Assembly (NCBI GenBank): GCA_040216765.1
Contig: JAVJON010000007.1
Coordinates: 310,001-374,000, forward strand
DNA: 64,000 nt
Direction: 5' to 3'
From: Marinibaculum sp040216765
Lineage (GTDB): Bacteria; Pseudomonadota; Alphaproteobacteria; Ferrovibrionales; Ferrovibrionaceae
Below, in pieces: positions 17,114 through 25,692 of the stretch. Within the stretch, counting starts at the first letter, position 1; every line of letters starts with the position of its first letter. The notes beneath the pieces are model-generated. The model searched no databases, had not been told where the DNA came from, and saw nothing but the letters and a program-made list of their open reading frames with translations. The position numbers were made by a program, and so were the translations under genes.

Positions 17114-17252
17114 CCCGTCCAGCAAGAACAGGCCATGGGCAGCCTGGCAGCGGAAGCTCCGCCGCGTCTGCTGAAGGACCGCTACTGGGGCAGGACGGAC
17201 AGCCGTGTCAGTCTGAGCCGCCGCCAGGCGGGCACGGCACAGCCGGACGGGC

Positions 17253-17771
17253 TCAGGTCCAGGAGAGCTTGTTCCTTGGCAGTTTGCCGGTCGGATCGTA
17301 GGCGGTGACCTTGTGCGGCAGATCCGGACCCCAGCGCCAGAGCACCAGGTTCTGGTCTTGGGCGGTGGCCCCGTTGGCGAAGCTCGGGACCAGTATGCCC
17401 GCATGCCCATCGGCGCGTAGCCGCCGGACGATGGACCATGAGGCCGGCTCCCGGCCGGCCATCAGCGCATCTCCCCAGGCGCAGGCGAGATCGGCCAGCG
17501 GAACATCGAGATCCGCCCTGCCTGCCTCTGTCCGAAGGTCCGCAATATCCTCGCAGTCGACGTCATAGGTGCACAGGACGTAGGGGGTCAGCCGGTGGGC
17601 AAAGCCACCTGAAACTTCCCGAAAAACGGTCGTATAGCTGAGAGACAGGTAGAGCGTCTCCAGGCCAGGCCAGTTGAAGCGCCGGCCCCTGAGCGCCGCG
17701 CCCGCCCCGGACAACGGCACCCAGGACCAGTTCGGGTCGTGGGCACGGAAGCACTCGCCCGTGAATCTCAA
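17253..17771 (-). CDS. RES-domain toxin of a type II toxin-antitoxin pair
   Basis: RES-domain protein, 172 residues. Known RES toxins (for example ParT, MbcT) degrade or modify NAD or transfer ADP-ribose. The family's R, E and S positions are suggested by CFRAHDPNWSW, FREVSGG and the later SW/ILVPSFAN regions, with the typical LYLS strand. The TTG start overlaps the antitoxin stop (TTGA), the expected coupling. It lies downstream of an Xre/MbcA-like antitoxin, the standard order. Catalytic residue assignment is by eye. Confidence 0.82.
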   Translation of the reverse strand: MRFTGECFRAHDPNWSWVPLSGAGAALRGRRFNWPGLETLYLSLSYTTVFREVSGGFAHRLTPYVLCTYDVDCEDIADLRTEAGRADLDVPLADLACAWGDALMAGREPASWSIVRRLRADGHAGILVPSFANGATAQDQNLVLWRWGPDLPHKVTAYDPTGKLPRNKLSWT

Positions 17772-18181
17772 GCGTAGCCGCCGGTGGCCAGATGATCGAC
17801 ATAGTCGCGCACCGCTCCGGCTTGCCCGGACTTCACCAGGGCCTCCGCCGTTCGCCCGCCGAAGGCCGGGATCGGCTCGGCTCGATACCAGGCCATCGCC
17901 TGAACCGGCCCGCCGGCCCAGCCTTGCACAAGGCTGATGATCTCCAGCATCTCGCGCAGCCGGGTCTGCGCCTTGGGGCCGCTGCGCCGGCTCGCCTTCT
18001 GGAAGACTTCGCGGGCCAGGCCAGCGGTTTCGGCCAGCTGCACCTTGGACATGCCGAACGCGTCCGCCACAACATCCGCGCTGAAGCTGCCCTGCTCATC
18101 CATCAGGCTGGCGATCGAGAGGCGGACGGGGGGACGGTTGTGCCCATTCTGGGAGGCAAGCTTCTTGTTCATCTCCACCAT
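17768..18181 (-). CDS. Xre/MbcA/ParS-type antitoxin
   Basis: Antitoxin partner of the RES toxin, 137 residues from the ATG at 18181. That start has AGGAG seven bases upstream; the frame continues upstream without homology. The N-terminal half contains a helix-turn-helix-like stretch (SADVVADAFGMSKVQLAETAGL), and the C-terminal half is the toxin-binding domain (RLREMLEIISLVQGWAGG, then AMAWYRAEPIPAFGGRTAEALV). Members repress their own promoter, so the 90-nt gap to the NicX-like gene upstream probably holds the operator. Confidence 0.82.
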   Translation of the reverse strand: MVEMNKKLASQNGHNRPPVRLSIASLMDEQGSFSADVVADAFGMSKVQLAETAGLAREVFQKASRRSGPKAQTRLREMLEIISLVQGWAGGPVQAMAWYRAEPIPAFGGRTAEALVKSGQAGAVRDYVDHLATGGYA

Positions 18182-18272
18182 GTACCGCTCCTTTGACCGC
18201 GATACAGGTAGAAATGCCGTCGCCCATTGGGTATTGCAAGCGTGGCGCTGCCTGTGAGGCGAGTCCTTGGGC

Positions 18273-19298
18273 TCACGCCGCCGGGCGCATGTCCGCCGGC
18301 ACCACATCGCCATCCTCGACGATCAGGTCGTCGTCGAGCCAGAGGTTGCAGTTGCGCATCGGCAGGTCGAGATGGCAGGGCGTGTCGTTGCTGCCGCCGA
18401 ACTCGGTGTCCGGGCCGAGCGAGAACAGCACGTTGCCATAATGCGCGCGGCCGTCCATGCCGATGCCCGGCAGGTCGGGATCCCAGCGGCAGCCCTCGTT
18501 CAGGCCCCAGCCGATATGGGACACGGCGTAGGCGCGCGGATCGTCGTAGCTCTCGATGAAGGCGCGCAGCTCGGCGGCCTCCCGGCCGCCGTTGATCTCC
18601 CGCACCCAGCCGTCGCGAATGACGAACTCGACCGGTTCCGACAGCGCCTTCTTCTGCGGAAACAGCAGGTCGCCGCGGTCCATCACGACCCGGCCGGCCA
18701 CGCCCCCATCGGCGGCAAGTGTCGCCAGGAAGCCGCCCGGCCAATGGTCCCAGCGGCCCGGCGTGGCGGTGAAGCCGTATTCCGTCAGGATCGACTTGCC
18801 GTCCAGCCGGTAGGTGATATCGGTGCCGGCCGCGTTGACGAACCGCAGGCGCCCGGCGCCCGCGAGGCGGCGTTCGCCCGCTTCCACCCGCTGGCGCAGC
18901 GCCGCGGTGGGAAACAGGCGCTGCAGGATTTCCACCGGCTCGACCACCAGGAGCACGCGGCTGCCGGCCGCCTGCATCTCGATCTGCTCGCGGCTGAACA
19001 GCAGCAGCATATGGTCGATCACCATGTCGGCCTCCTTGCAGGCCTGCATGGCGTCGGGGTGCTGCGACAGCGGGTTCTGGCCGATATTGGCGATGCGCTG
19101 GCTGGCATCCATCGCACCGTCGGAGGGGATGTTCACGTCGATCGCGCGCGCGCCGAGGCCGCGCACCGCCTCCAGCGAGGCTTCCGCATAGTCCCGCAAC
19201 TGCCCGCCTTCGGACAGCACGGCGACACTCTGCCCCGGCCCGATCTCGCACAGCCGGTAATTGGCGGTGAACAGTTCCACCAGGTCGCGATGGTCCAT
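18273..19298 (-). CDS. NicX-like 2,5-dihydroxypyridine 5,6-dioxygenase family protein
   Basis: Member of the aminopeptidase-T-like fold that includes NicX, the iron-dependent extradiol-type dioxygenase opening 2,5-dihydroxypyridine in nicotinic acid breakdown. The 341-residue length fits. Conserved C-terminal features that hold the NicX metal ligands are present: HIGWGLN, then HYGNVLFSLGPDTEFGG and the TPCHLDLPMRN segment with the H-x-D pair. An M29 peptidase activity is less likely given that pattern. It starts 17 nt after a Rieske oxygenase gene on the same strand, so the two likely act on one aromatic or N-heterocyclic substrate. The substrate itself is not determinable. Confidence 0.7.
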   Translation of the reverse strand: MDHRDLVELFTANYRLCEIGPGQSVAVLSEGGQLRDYAEASLEAVRGLGARAIDVNIPSDGAMDASQRIANIGQNPLSQHPDAMQACKEADMVIDHMLLLFSREQIEMQAAGSRVLLVVEPVEILQRLFPTAALRQRVEAGERRLAGAGRLRFVNAAGTDITYRLDGKSILTEYGFTATPGRWDHWPGGFLATLAADGGVAGRVVMDRGDLLFPQKKALSEPVEFVIRDGWVREINGGREAAELRAFIESYDDPRAYAVSHIGWGLNEGCRWDPDLPGIGMDGRAHYGNVLFSLGPDTEFGGSNDTPCHLDLPMRNCNLWLDDDLIVEDGDVVPADMRPAA

Positions 19299-19315
19299 GG
19301 CCGGCCTCCCCTGCC

Positions 19316-20581
19316 TTATTCCGCCGCGGCGATGGCGCGGCTGTAGCCGGCATCCCGTGCCGGCGCCTTTGCGGCAGCCGCGGCGACGGAGGCTTCGCCC
19401 TCGTCGATCCGCCGGGCGCGCGCCGCGTCATCCTCGCCCACCAGGATGTCCAGGTAGTAGTTCAGCAGGTGGTGGATCGCCCGCTCCAGCTTCACCGTCG
19501 GGCCGGGCTCGTAGCCGCGGGAGCCCACGCCGTTCTGCAGGCTCTCCAGCATCGCCTGGTCCTCCAGCGCGACCAGCTTGATGAAGTCGGCGTAGATCCT
19601 GTTCCGCTCGGCAAAGGCGGGATGGTCGAAGAACTCTGCCGGCAGCTGCGTGTAGATCTCCACCCGGGTCCGGTTGACGTCGATCGGCGTCGCCACCCAG
19701 GGCTGTATCAGGTCGTGCCTGCCGAACAGGTTCATGGTCGGGCGCAGCCAGGTGGTGCAGGCGAAGCGGTCGCTCACCTTGCCCTCCAGCCAGGGCATCG
19801 GCCCGAACAGGGTCGCGCCGCCGGGGGCCATGGTAAAGCTTTCATAGACAGCGCTGTAGCCGTGTTTCTTCAGGCGATAGCGGAAATCGTTGACCGGGAA
19901 ATAGCCGCCGAAGGACTCCTTGTGGATCACCCCCACATGGTACATGTCCATCAGGTTTTCCGGCACGAACTTCCAGTTGCAGGGCACCTCGAAGACGAAC
20001 TTGTTGGAGGTCCGGGTCCGCTCCGGCTGCAGGAAGGCGGCGAACTCGCGGACGCCGTCGATATCCAGGTAGTCGGCCAGGTCCGGGCTATCGGGGTCGA
20101 AGTTGACGAAGACATAGCCGCCCCAGTCCGCCACCCGGATCTCCGGCAGCCGGCAGCCCGCAATGTCGAAGTCCTGCAGCTCCTTTACATGCGGCGCGCC
20201 CTTCAGGTGGCCGTCCAGGTCGTAGACCCAGGCATGGTAGGGGCAGGTGAACTGCTTCGCGCTGCCCTGCCCGGTCGCCACCTCCACGCCGCGATGGCGG
20301 CAGAGGTTGCGGAAGGCATGCAGCACGCCCGCCTTGTCCCGGGTCACCAGGACGGGCTCGTTCACGATGCGGAAAGCGTGATAGTCGCCGGGGGTCTCGA
20401 ACTCCTCCAGCCGGCCGACGCAGAGCCATTCCTTCATGAAGATCCGCTCGACCTCGAGCGCGAAGATCGCCGGATCGGTATAGAAGTAGCCCGGCAGGTG
20501 GCGCGCTTCGAGCAGGCTTGCCCGGGTCCGTCGCACATCCTCCAGAACCGACGAATGCAGTTGCTGCGCTGTCGCGGCCAT
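19316..20581 (-). CDS. Rieske non-haem iron oxygenase, alpha subunit
   Basis: Ring-hydroxylating oxygenase of 421 residues from the ATG at 20581, which has a GGAGG a few bases before it. Rieske [2Fe-2S] ligands: Cys94-x-His96 and Cys113-x2-His116 (CRHRG and CPYHAW). Mononuclear iron site: DMYHVGVIH with His215 and His220, Asp212 bridging. The C-terminal SRPBCC domain is complete. No ferredoxin or reductase is adjacent; the nearest reductase in the window is the VanB-like gene 20 kb away. Paired with the NicX-like enzyme, it suggests hydroxylation followed by ring cleavage. Confidence 0.88.
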   Translation of the reverse strand: MAATAQQLHSSVLEDVRRTRASLLEARHLPGYFYTDPAIFALEVERIFMKEWLCVGRLEEFETPGDYHAFRIVNEPVLVTRDKAGVLHAFRNLCRHRGVEVATGQGSAKQFTCPYHAWVYDLDGHLKGAPHVKELQDFDIAGCRLPEIRVADWGGYVFVNFDPDSPDLADYLDIDGVREFAAFLQPERTRTSNKFVFEVPCNWKFVPENLMDMYHVGVIHKESFGGYFPVNDFRYRLKKHGYSAVYESFTMAPGGATLFGPMPWLEGKVSDRFACTTWLRPTMNLFGRHDLIQPWVATPIDVNRTRVEIYTQLPAEFFDHPAFAERNRIYADFIKLVALEDQAMLESLQNGVGSRGYEPGPTVKLERAIHHLLNYYLDILVGEDDAARARRIDEGEASVAAAAAKAPARDAGYSRAIAAAE

Positions 20582-20832
20582 GATTTCGCCTCCAGCCCTG
20601 TCCATGCTGCCTGGATTCGACCACGGGGCCACGCCTGCGGACAAGCCGCACCCCTTGGACGGTGCCGCACGAAAGCCATGACGGAGGGGAAAGCCGGGCG
20701 CCCGACACCGGATCGGCAGACCGGCAGCCCCATTCTTCGGAACGACGGGCCGGTATCGGTTGTTTCCCGGATCGACCCCCCGGTGGCCGCAGGCGATGGC
20801 GGCCGCAGGCCAAAGCAACAGGAGTGACAACG

Positions 20833-21387
20833 ATGCCCGGCAGCAAGTGCGCAGGCACCGTCCTGCAGATTGCCGTCCTCGGTTTCGCACTGACGGCGGC
20901 TGTCGCGCAGGCGCAGGCAGAGGACCCGAAGGCCGTCAGCGCGAACATGATCAACACGTCCGGCGACCTGGTCGCCAAGGTCAGTCTGGAGCGCGTCGCC
21001 CAAGGCACCCACGTGGTGCTGTCCGGCAATGGCCTGCCGCCCGGAATCCACGCCTTCCATATCCACGAGACCGGTACCTGCGACCCGGCCGACGGCTTCA
21101 AGTCCGCAGGCGGCCATTTCAATCCCGGCGGGACGCAGCACGGCTGGAACAACCCGGCGGGTCACCATGCCGGCGACCTGCCCAACGTGCATGTCGGGGA
21201 GAATGGCGTCGCGGCGGTGGAAGTGTTCATGGCCGTCGACGTCCTGGCTGCGGGAACCGGCAATCTGCTCGACGCGGATGGGGCGGCGATGGTGATGCAC
21301 CAGGGTGCCGACGACTATGCCAGCGACCCGGCCGGTGCCGCCGGGGATCGCATCGCCTGCGGCGTGATCAAGGCCGGTGGCGGTTGA
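20833..21387 (+). CDS. sodC: Cu/Zn superoxide dismutase
   Basis: Periplasmic SodC converting superoxide to peroxide and oxygen. A signal peptide (VLQIAVLGFALTAAVAQA) precedes the mature domain. Copper/zinc ligands appear as HAFHIHETGTC, the GGHFNPGGTQHGW loop and HHAGDLPNVHV, with the second disulfide cysteine in DRIACGVI. The length is 184 residues. The ATG at 20833 is set by the signal peptide and an AGGAG about 8 nt upstream. Divergent from the Rieske gene, with 251 nt between the two starts. Followed by a tiny histidine-tailed membrane protein and a terminator, suggesting a two-gene transcript. Confidence 0.93.
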   Translation: MPGSKCAGTVLQIAVLGFALTAAVAQAQAEDPKAVSANMINTSGDLVAKVSLERVAQGTHVVLSGNGLPPGIHAFHIHETGTCDPADGFKSAGGHFNPGGTQHGWNNPAGHHAGDLPNVHVGENGVAAVEVFMAVDVLAAGTGNLLDADGAAMVMHQGADDYASDPAGAAGDRIACGVIKAGGG

Positions 21388-21468
21388 ACCGGGTCTGGCC
21401 GCCCGGCGCTCCATGCGTTACCTTGCGGCGGCTGACGATCCCGATGCGAGCGACGGAATGCGCGGACG

Positions 21469-21588
21469 ATGACCTACCTAGTGCCGATCCTGGTGAACCT
21501 GGCGTTCCTGGCCGTGATCTGGTTCGCCGGATCCAGCGTCATCCGCCGGACCGGTTTCACGCCGCACCATCATCACGACCATCATTGA
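21469..21588 (+). CDS. Small single-pass membrane protein with His-rich tail
   Basis: A 39-codon frame: MTYLVPILVNLAFLAVIW begins a single hydrophobic helix (residues 3-20), followed by a basic stretch VIRR and a tail PHHHHDHH directly before the stop. It lies 81 nt after sodC and 5 nt before a rho-independent terminator, so it sits at the end of the sodC transcript. The His-Asp tail could bind copper, zinc or nickel, which would fit a metal-dependent dismutase neighbour; this is inference. No clear Shine-Dalgarno is seen, so translation is unproven. Confidence 0.5.
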   Translation: MTYLVPILVNLAFLAVIWFAGSSVIRRTGFTPHHHHDHH

Positions 21589-21593
21589 CGCTA

Positions 21594-21614
21594 GGGCGCC
21601 GGGCGCCCCTTTTT
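21594..21614 (+). terminator. Rho-independent terminator after sodC/small ORF
   Basis: GGGCGC-CGG-GCGCCC stem-loop followed by C and five T residues. It lies just past the stop of the 39-residue frame, supporting that frame as part of the sodC transcript. Confidence 0.8.
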
Positions 21615-21938
21615 CCGACCTCGGATCCGGTCTACCCGACGCGCGCGGTCCGGGTCGACCGCATCCCGCATGTGTCGGCGGTTCGCCAGACGGACCTGGC
21701 TGACCACAGGCCTCCTCGCCACAACGCAGCGGGCCGGCCAGGTCCGGTTCCCGGGCCCCGCGCCGGCACCCGCGAAACAGCGGGATCCGCCGCAACTGCA
21801 CGCGGGCGCCCCGCAATCTGGTCGATGGCGCCGATGTCCTGACAGCATGTCGCTGGCGGACCATGGCCGCATCCATTGCTCGAGCAGATGGGAAAAACAA
21901 GGTTCCCGGCATGTACTGTTCAGGATACCCTGCCGGGA
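21615..21938. other. Intergenic stretch before the HWE kinase gene
   Basis: About 320 nt between the terminator and the preferred kinase start. No convincing gene is seen on either strand; minus-strand frames here are Arg/Pro-rich shadows. The last 60 nt are less GC-rich (around 21890-21930) and are the likely promoter region. Confidence 0.4.
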
Positions 21939-23468
21939 ATGGATTGCTCTCTCGACAATAATTGCGGGCCCGCGTGGGACGAAGCAAAGCGTTCCGCCGT
22001 CCTCCATTCCTATGATGTCCTGGATACGCCGCGCGAGCAGGATTTCGACGAACTGGTCCAGCTTGCGGCGGAGATCTGTGGCACGCCTATTGCTGTCGTG
22101 AACCTGATCGATACTTCGCGGCAGTTCTTCAAGGCAGAGATCGGGCTTGGAGTCCGCGAAACGCCCCTGGAAACGTCGTTCTGCGGGACCGCCATCCTGG
22201 CCGAGGAGATGATGATCGTCCCCGATGCCAGCAAGGACCCGCGCTTCCAGCACAATCCGCTGGTGGCCGGCGAACCGAAGCTGCGCTTCTACGCCGGGGC
22301 GCTCCTGAGATCGCCCGAGGGTCTGCCGATCGGCACTGTCTGCGTCCTCGACTATTTGCCCCGCGAGCTTTCCGACCATCAGGTCAGGATGCTCAGGCTG
22401 CTGGCCCGGCAGGCCATGACCCAGCTGGACCTGCGCCGCACCCTTGCGGCGCAGACGCAGGCGCTGGAAGCCGCACATGCCGCCGAGCGCGAGAAGGCCC
22501 TTCTGGCGCGCATTGTCGAACAGTCGTCGGATTTTTTCGGCATGGCGGATACCGCCGGCCGGATCTTCTTCCTCAACGACGCGGCCCGGCGCATGGTCGG
22601 GCTGGCGGAGGCCGACATATCGACGACGCAGGTGGTCGACTATTTCGTCGAGGCGGACAGGCAGACCATCATCGACGTCGTCATGCCGGAGATCGGGAAG
22701 AACGAGGATTGGGAAGGCGAACTTCGCTTCCGCAACTTCGCGACCGGCACTGTGACACCGGTGCTGTTCAATATCTTTTCCCTGCTGGATGCCGGCGGCG
22801 CGCTGATCGGCTACGGGGCCGTCGCGAAAGACATCTCGCTCCAGAAGGAAGAGCAGCGCCGGCGGGCCGAGATCACGCGCGAGATGTCGCACCGGTTGAG
22901 GAACACGCTCGCGATGGTCCAGGCGATCGTGACCCAGACGTTTCGGATGACCAAGACGGTCGAGGAAGGCCGGGAGGCGATTTCCGGGCGCCTGAACGCC
23001 CTGGCACGGGCGCAGGACATCCTGACCTCGACGAATACGTCCCTCGCCCGCCTTGGCGATGTCGTCGGCACCGCGCTCGCGCCGCATCGGACGGGACAGG
23101 GGCGGTTCTCGCTCGCGGGTCCGCCGATCGATCTCACGGCGCCGCAGGCACTGGGATTGTCCCTGGCGCTCCATGAACTCGCCACAAACGCCGCCAAGTA
23201 TGGGGCTCTGGCGGAACCGGAGGGGGCCATTCAGGTGCGCTGGCACTGGACCGAGGGACGGCGCTTTCGCATCGAATGGATCGAGACCGGGGGGCCGAAG
23301 GTCAGCGTTCCGACCAGGAAGGGCTTCGGGTCGAAGCTTCTGGAGCGGATCGTCGCGCCGTACTTCGAGGGCGAGGCACGACTGGAATTCGCTCCTGGCG
23401 GCGTCAGGTTCCGGCTGGAGGGCGAGATGGCGATTCCGGACGATGCCCGGATCCGGGCCGCCGGATGA
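21939..23468 (+). CDS. GAF-PAS sensor histidine kinase, HWE family
   Basis: Soluble sensor kinase. In order: a GAF domain (about residues 30-165, from LDTPREQDFDELVQLAAEICG to TVCVLDYLPREL), a PAS domain (about 190-310), and an HWE-type kinase domain with SHRLRNTLAMVQAIV, the LHELATNAAKYGAL N-box and a C-terminal ATP lid. The HWE class often works in general stress or blue-light signalling; no flavin Cys motif is evident here. ATG 21939 leaves about 28 residues before LDTP, as in relatives; ATG 21888 and TTG 21876 are alternatives. The stop overlaps the response regulator start (ATGA), making a clear pair. Confidence 0.85.
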   Translation: MDCSLDNNCGPAWDEAKRSAVLHSYDVLDTPREQDFDELVQLAAEICGTPIAVVNLIDTSRQFFKAEIGLGVRETPLETSFCGTAILAEEMMIVPDASKDPRFQHNPLVAGEPKLRFYAGALLRSPEGLPIGTVCVLDYLPRELSDHQVRMLRLLARQAMTQLDLRRTLAAQTQALEAAHAAEREKALLARIVEQSSDFFGMADTAGRIFFLNDAARRMVGLAEADISTTQVVDYFVEADRQTIIDVVMPEIGKNEDWEGELRFRNFATGTVTPVLFNIFSLLDAGGALIGYGAVAKDISLQKEEQRRRAEITREMSHRLRNTLAMVQAIVTQTFRMTKTVEEGREAISGRLNALARAQDILTSTNTSLARLGDVVGTALAPHRTGQGRFSLAGPPIDLTAPQALGLSLALHELATNAAKYGALAEPEGAIQVRWHWTEGRRFRIEWIETGGPKVSVPTRKGFGSKLLERIVAPYFEGEARLEFAPGGVRFRLEGEMAIPDDARIRAAG

Positions 23469-23857
23469 CCGGCAACGATGATCTGGCATGGTTCGGCATC
23501 CTCATCGTGGAGGACGATCCGCTGTTGCTGATCGACGCCATGGACATGGCGGAGGATGCCGGGTTCACGGCCTATGCGGCCCGCAATGCCGACGAGGCGA
23601 TCGAGCGGATGCGCAATCATGCGGACATCCGGATCCTGTTCACCGATGTCGACATGCCGGGATCCATGGATGGCCTGAAGCTGGCCCATTATGTGCGCGA
23701 TCGCTGGCCGCCGGTCGAGATCATCGTCGTGTCGGGGCTGCGCCACATCTCGCTGGAGGAAATGCCGGCAAGCTCGCTGTTCTTTGCGAAGCCATACCCG
23801 CAGAAGCCGCTGCTCGACGCGTTCGCCGGCGCTGTCTCGCGCGCGGCGGCGATCTGA
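23465..23857 (+). CDS. Single-domain response regulator
   Basis: Receiver-only protein of 130 residues. Acidic pair in LIVEDDPLLL, phosphoacceptor Asp in ILFTDVDMPGSMDG, Thr/Ser in VVSGL and Lys in FFAKPYPQKPLL. No output domain, so it likely acts as a phosphate sink or by protein contact, as other HWE-kinase partners do. It overlaps the kinase stop by four bases. The ATG at 23465 is the only one consistent with that coupling. Confidence 0.9.
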   Translation: MTGNDDLAWFGILIVEDDPLLLIDAMDMAEDAGFTAYAARNADEAIERMRNHADIRILFTDVDMPGSMDGLKLAHYVRDRWPPVEIIVVSGLRHISLEEMPASSLFFAKPYPQKPLLDAFAGAVSRAAAI

Positions 23858-23899
23858 CCGGCCCGCCGGCCCGCATGCCCTGACGGCGGCGGCCGGGTC

Positions 23900-24919
23900 T
23901 CACCCGCCGCCGGGCGCAGCCAGCCCCAGCCGGCCGGCGATCTCCCGCGCGATTTCGGCCGTGTCGTTCAGGGCCACGCCGCGGGCGGGCAGCTCCTCAA
24001 GGCCGCCGCGCCAGTCGCGGATCGCGCCGGCCTGCGCGAAGCTGTCGTAGAAGGCGGCGAAGCGCTTCGGCGGCGGGCCGGCGCGCCTGGCCGGGGGATG
24101 CGCGACGAAGACCGGCGCGCCGGTGGCACAGGCCTCGGAGATCATCGAGGTGGAATCCCCGGTGACCAGGATCGCGTCGGCCAGGCCCAGATAGGCGAGA
24201 TAGGGGTTGCGCCCCTCCCCCGACCAGAAGCTGTGCGGCAGCCCGGCGATTGCCTCGCGAAGCGGCTGCACGACGGCCTCGGGTGTCCGACGGGACACCG
24301 TAACGAGCAGGCTGCCGCCCAGCCCCCGTGCCGTAGCGGCCAGTTCCCCGGCCAGCCCGCCCAGCCAGTCGGCGGTCAGGGTGAAATAGCGGTTCGGGCC
24401 GCCGATCATCACCGCCAGGCGCGGCCGCGGCAGGCCGTCGAGTTCGGCGGCGAAATCCGCTGCGGCACGCTGCAGCAGCGCCGGCGTCACGTGATGCAGG
24501 GCGCCGCGGCTGACCAGCACATTCGCTCCGCGCAGCCGGTCATGCGCCGGTACCACCACGATATCGAAGGCTTCTGCCGGGGCCAGCGGATCCTGGATAT
24601 GCACATTGCGCACCCGGCCGCCGGCGGCCCGGCGCAGGGCCATCGACAGGAAACCCGCCTTCCGGCCGCAACTGATCAGCAGGTCCGGCCAGGGCGGCGC
24701 CAGGGGATCCCCGGTCGCGGCGGCAAGGGTGGCAAGCCCCGGGCGGCTGGGCAGCCAGCGCCAGGGCAGCCGCAGGCTGCAGGTCTTTTCCACAGGCTGT
24801 GGATAACCCAGGGCGGCGGCCAGGCCGCGCACCTGGCTTTGCATTCCGGCCGCGCCCTCGGTGAGGGTCCAGCAGCGGAAATCGTCTTTTTCATCAGATG
24901 GTTGAAGTCTGTCTTTCAT
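23900..24919 (-). CDS. ELM1/GtrOC1-family protein (mitochondrial fission ELM1 domain)
   Basis: Predicted glycosyltransferase-like protein (GT-B fold suspected) with no well-established bacterial function, 339 residues. Family hallmarks: the PAHDRLRGANVLVSRGALHHVTP segment, GGPNRYF, SRRTPE, and NPYLAYLGLADAILVTGDSTSM...EACATGAPV, a pattern like a UDP-sugar site. Plant ELM1 acts in mitochondrial fission. It is the last gene of a minus-strand run; the MBL-fold gene starting at 25692 precedes it and ends 8 nt upstream. Confidence 0.8.
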   Translation of the reverse strand: MKDRLQPSDEKDDFRCWTLTEGAAGMQSQVRGLAAALGYPQPVEKTCSLRLPWRWLPSRPGLATLAAATGDPLAPPWPDLLISCGRKAGFLSMALRRAAGGRVRNVHIQDPLAPAEAFDIVVVPAHDRLRGANVLVSRGALHHVTPALLQRAAADFAAELDGLPRPRLAVMIGGPNRYFTLTADWLGGLAGELAATARGLGGSLLVTVSRRTPEAVVQPLREAIAGLPHSFWSGEGRNPYLAYLGLADAILVTGDSTSMISEACATGAPVFVAHPPARRAGPPPKRFAAFYDSFAQAGAIRDWRGGLEELPARGVALNDTAEIAREIAGRLGLAAPGGG

Positions 24920-24927
24920 CTGAACGG

Positions 24928-25692
24928 TCAGGCGTCGACGACCATGCCGTCATAGGCGGGCTCCACACCGTCGGGCAGATCCTTGCACAGGGTGCGATAG
25001 TCCAGGTCGACATGCATGTTGGTCAGCACCGCCAGGCGGGGCCGGACCCGGGCGATCCATTCCAGGGTCAGGTCCAGATGGGCATGGGTCGGATGCGGGC
25101 GATAGCGCATCGCATCGACGATCCAGACCTCGACCCCCGCCAGGGCCGCGAAGGCGGCTTCGTCCAGGGCGACCACGTCATTGCTGTAGGCGATCGGGCC
25201 GAACCGCAGGCCCATGGACGTGCCGGTCCCGCCGCCATGGTCCTGGGGGATCGGCAGGACGTCGATATCGCCGACCCTGAACGGCCCGTCATAGATCTGC
25301 GGCTTCACGATCGGCGGATAGAAGCTGCCCGGGGGGGCCTGGAAGATATAGTCGAAGCGCTTGCCCAGCACGTCGTAGGTGCGCCGGTCCAGCCAGCCGT
25401 CCAGGGCAGCCCGCTGGCGGATCGCCAGCGGGCGGATATCGTCGATGCCATGCGCCTGGTCGGCATGCTCGTGGGTCCAGATCACCCCGTCCAGGTGGCT
25501 CACGGCCGCGGACAGTAGCTGTTCGCGCAGGTCGGGGCTGGTATCGACCAGGATGCTGGTGGCGGCACTCTGCACCAGGATCGAACAGCGGCGGCGCCGG
25601 TTGCGCGGTTCGCCGGGATCGCAGGCCCCCCAGTCGTTGCCGATCCGCGGCACCCCGCCGGAGGTGCCGCAGCCCAGGATGGTCGCCTTCAT
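24928..25692 (-). CDS. MBL-fold metallo-hydrolase (PhnP/phosphoribosyl cyclic phosphodiesterase-like)
   Basis: Metallo-beta-lactamase-fold phosphodiesterase, 254 residues. It begins MKATILGCGTSGGVPRIG, typical of the PhnP-like/lipoyltransferase-associated group, with metal-binding HEHADQAHGIDD, a mid-protein PIPQDHGGG, and late THAHLD and NMHVD motifs. ATG 25692 overlaps the tatD stop (ATGA), so translation is coupled. Physiological substrate uncertain: cyclic phosphates are possible, but no phn genes are nearby. Confidence 0.8.
   Translation of the reverse strand: MKATILGCGTSGGVPRIGNDWGACDPGEPRNRRRRCSILVQSAATSILVDTSPDLREQLLSAAVSHLDGVIWTHEHADQAHGIDDIRPLAIRQRAALDGWLDRRTYDVLGKRFDYIFQAPPGSFYPPIVKPQIYDGPFRVGDIDVLPIPQDHGGGTGTSMGLRFGPIAYSNDVVALDEAAFAALAGVEVWIVDAMRYRPHPTHAHLDLTLEWIARVRPRLAVLTNMHVDLDYRTLCKDLPDGVEPAYDGMVVDA

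Noticed and set aside
14726..17410. 894-codon minus-strand frame across the tetR, SDR and thiolase genes
   Set aside because: Antisense shadow; the plus-strand genes carry complete catalytic motifs.
21478..21987. Minus-strand 169-codon frame opposite the sodC terminator
   Set aside because: It runs through a strong plus-strand terminator and a His-rich plus-strand frame, and is Arg/Pro-rich without domains.
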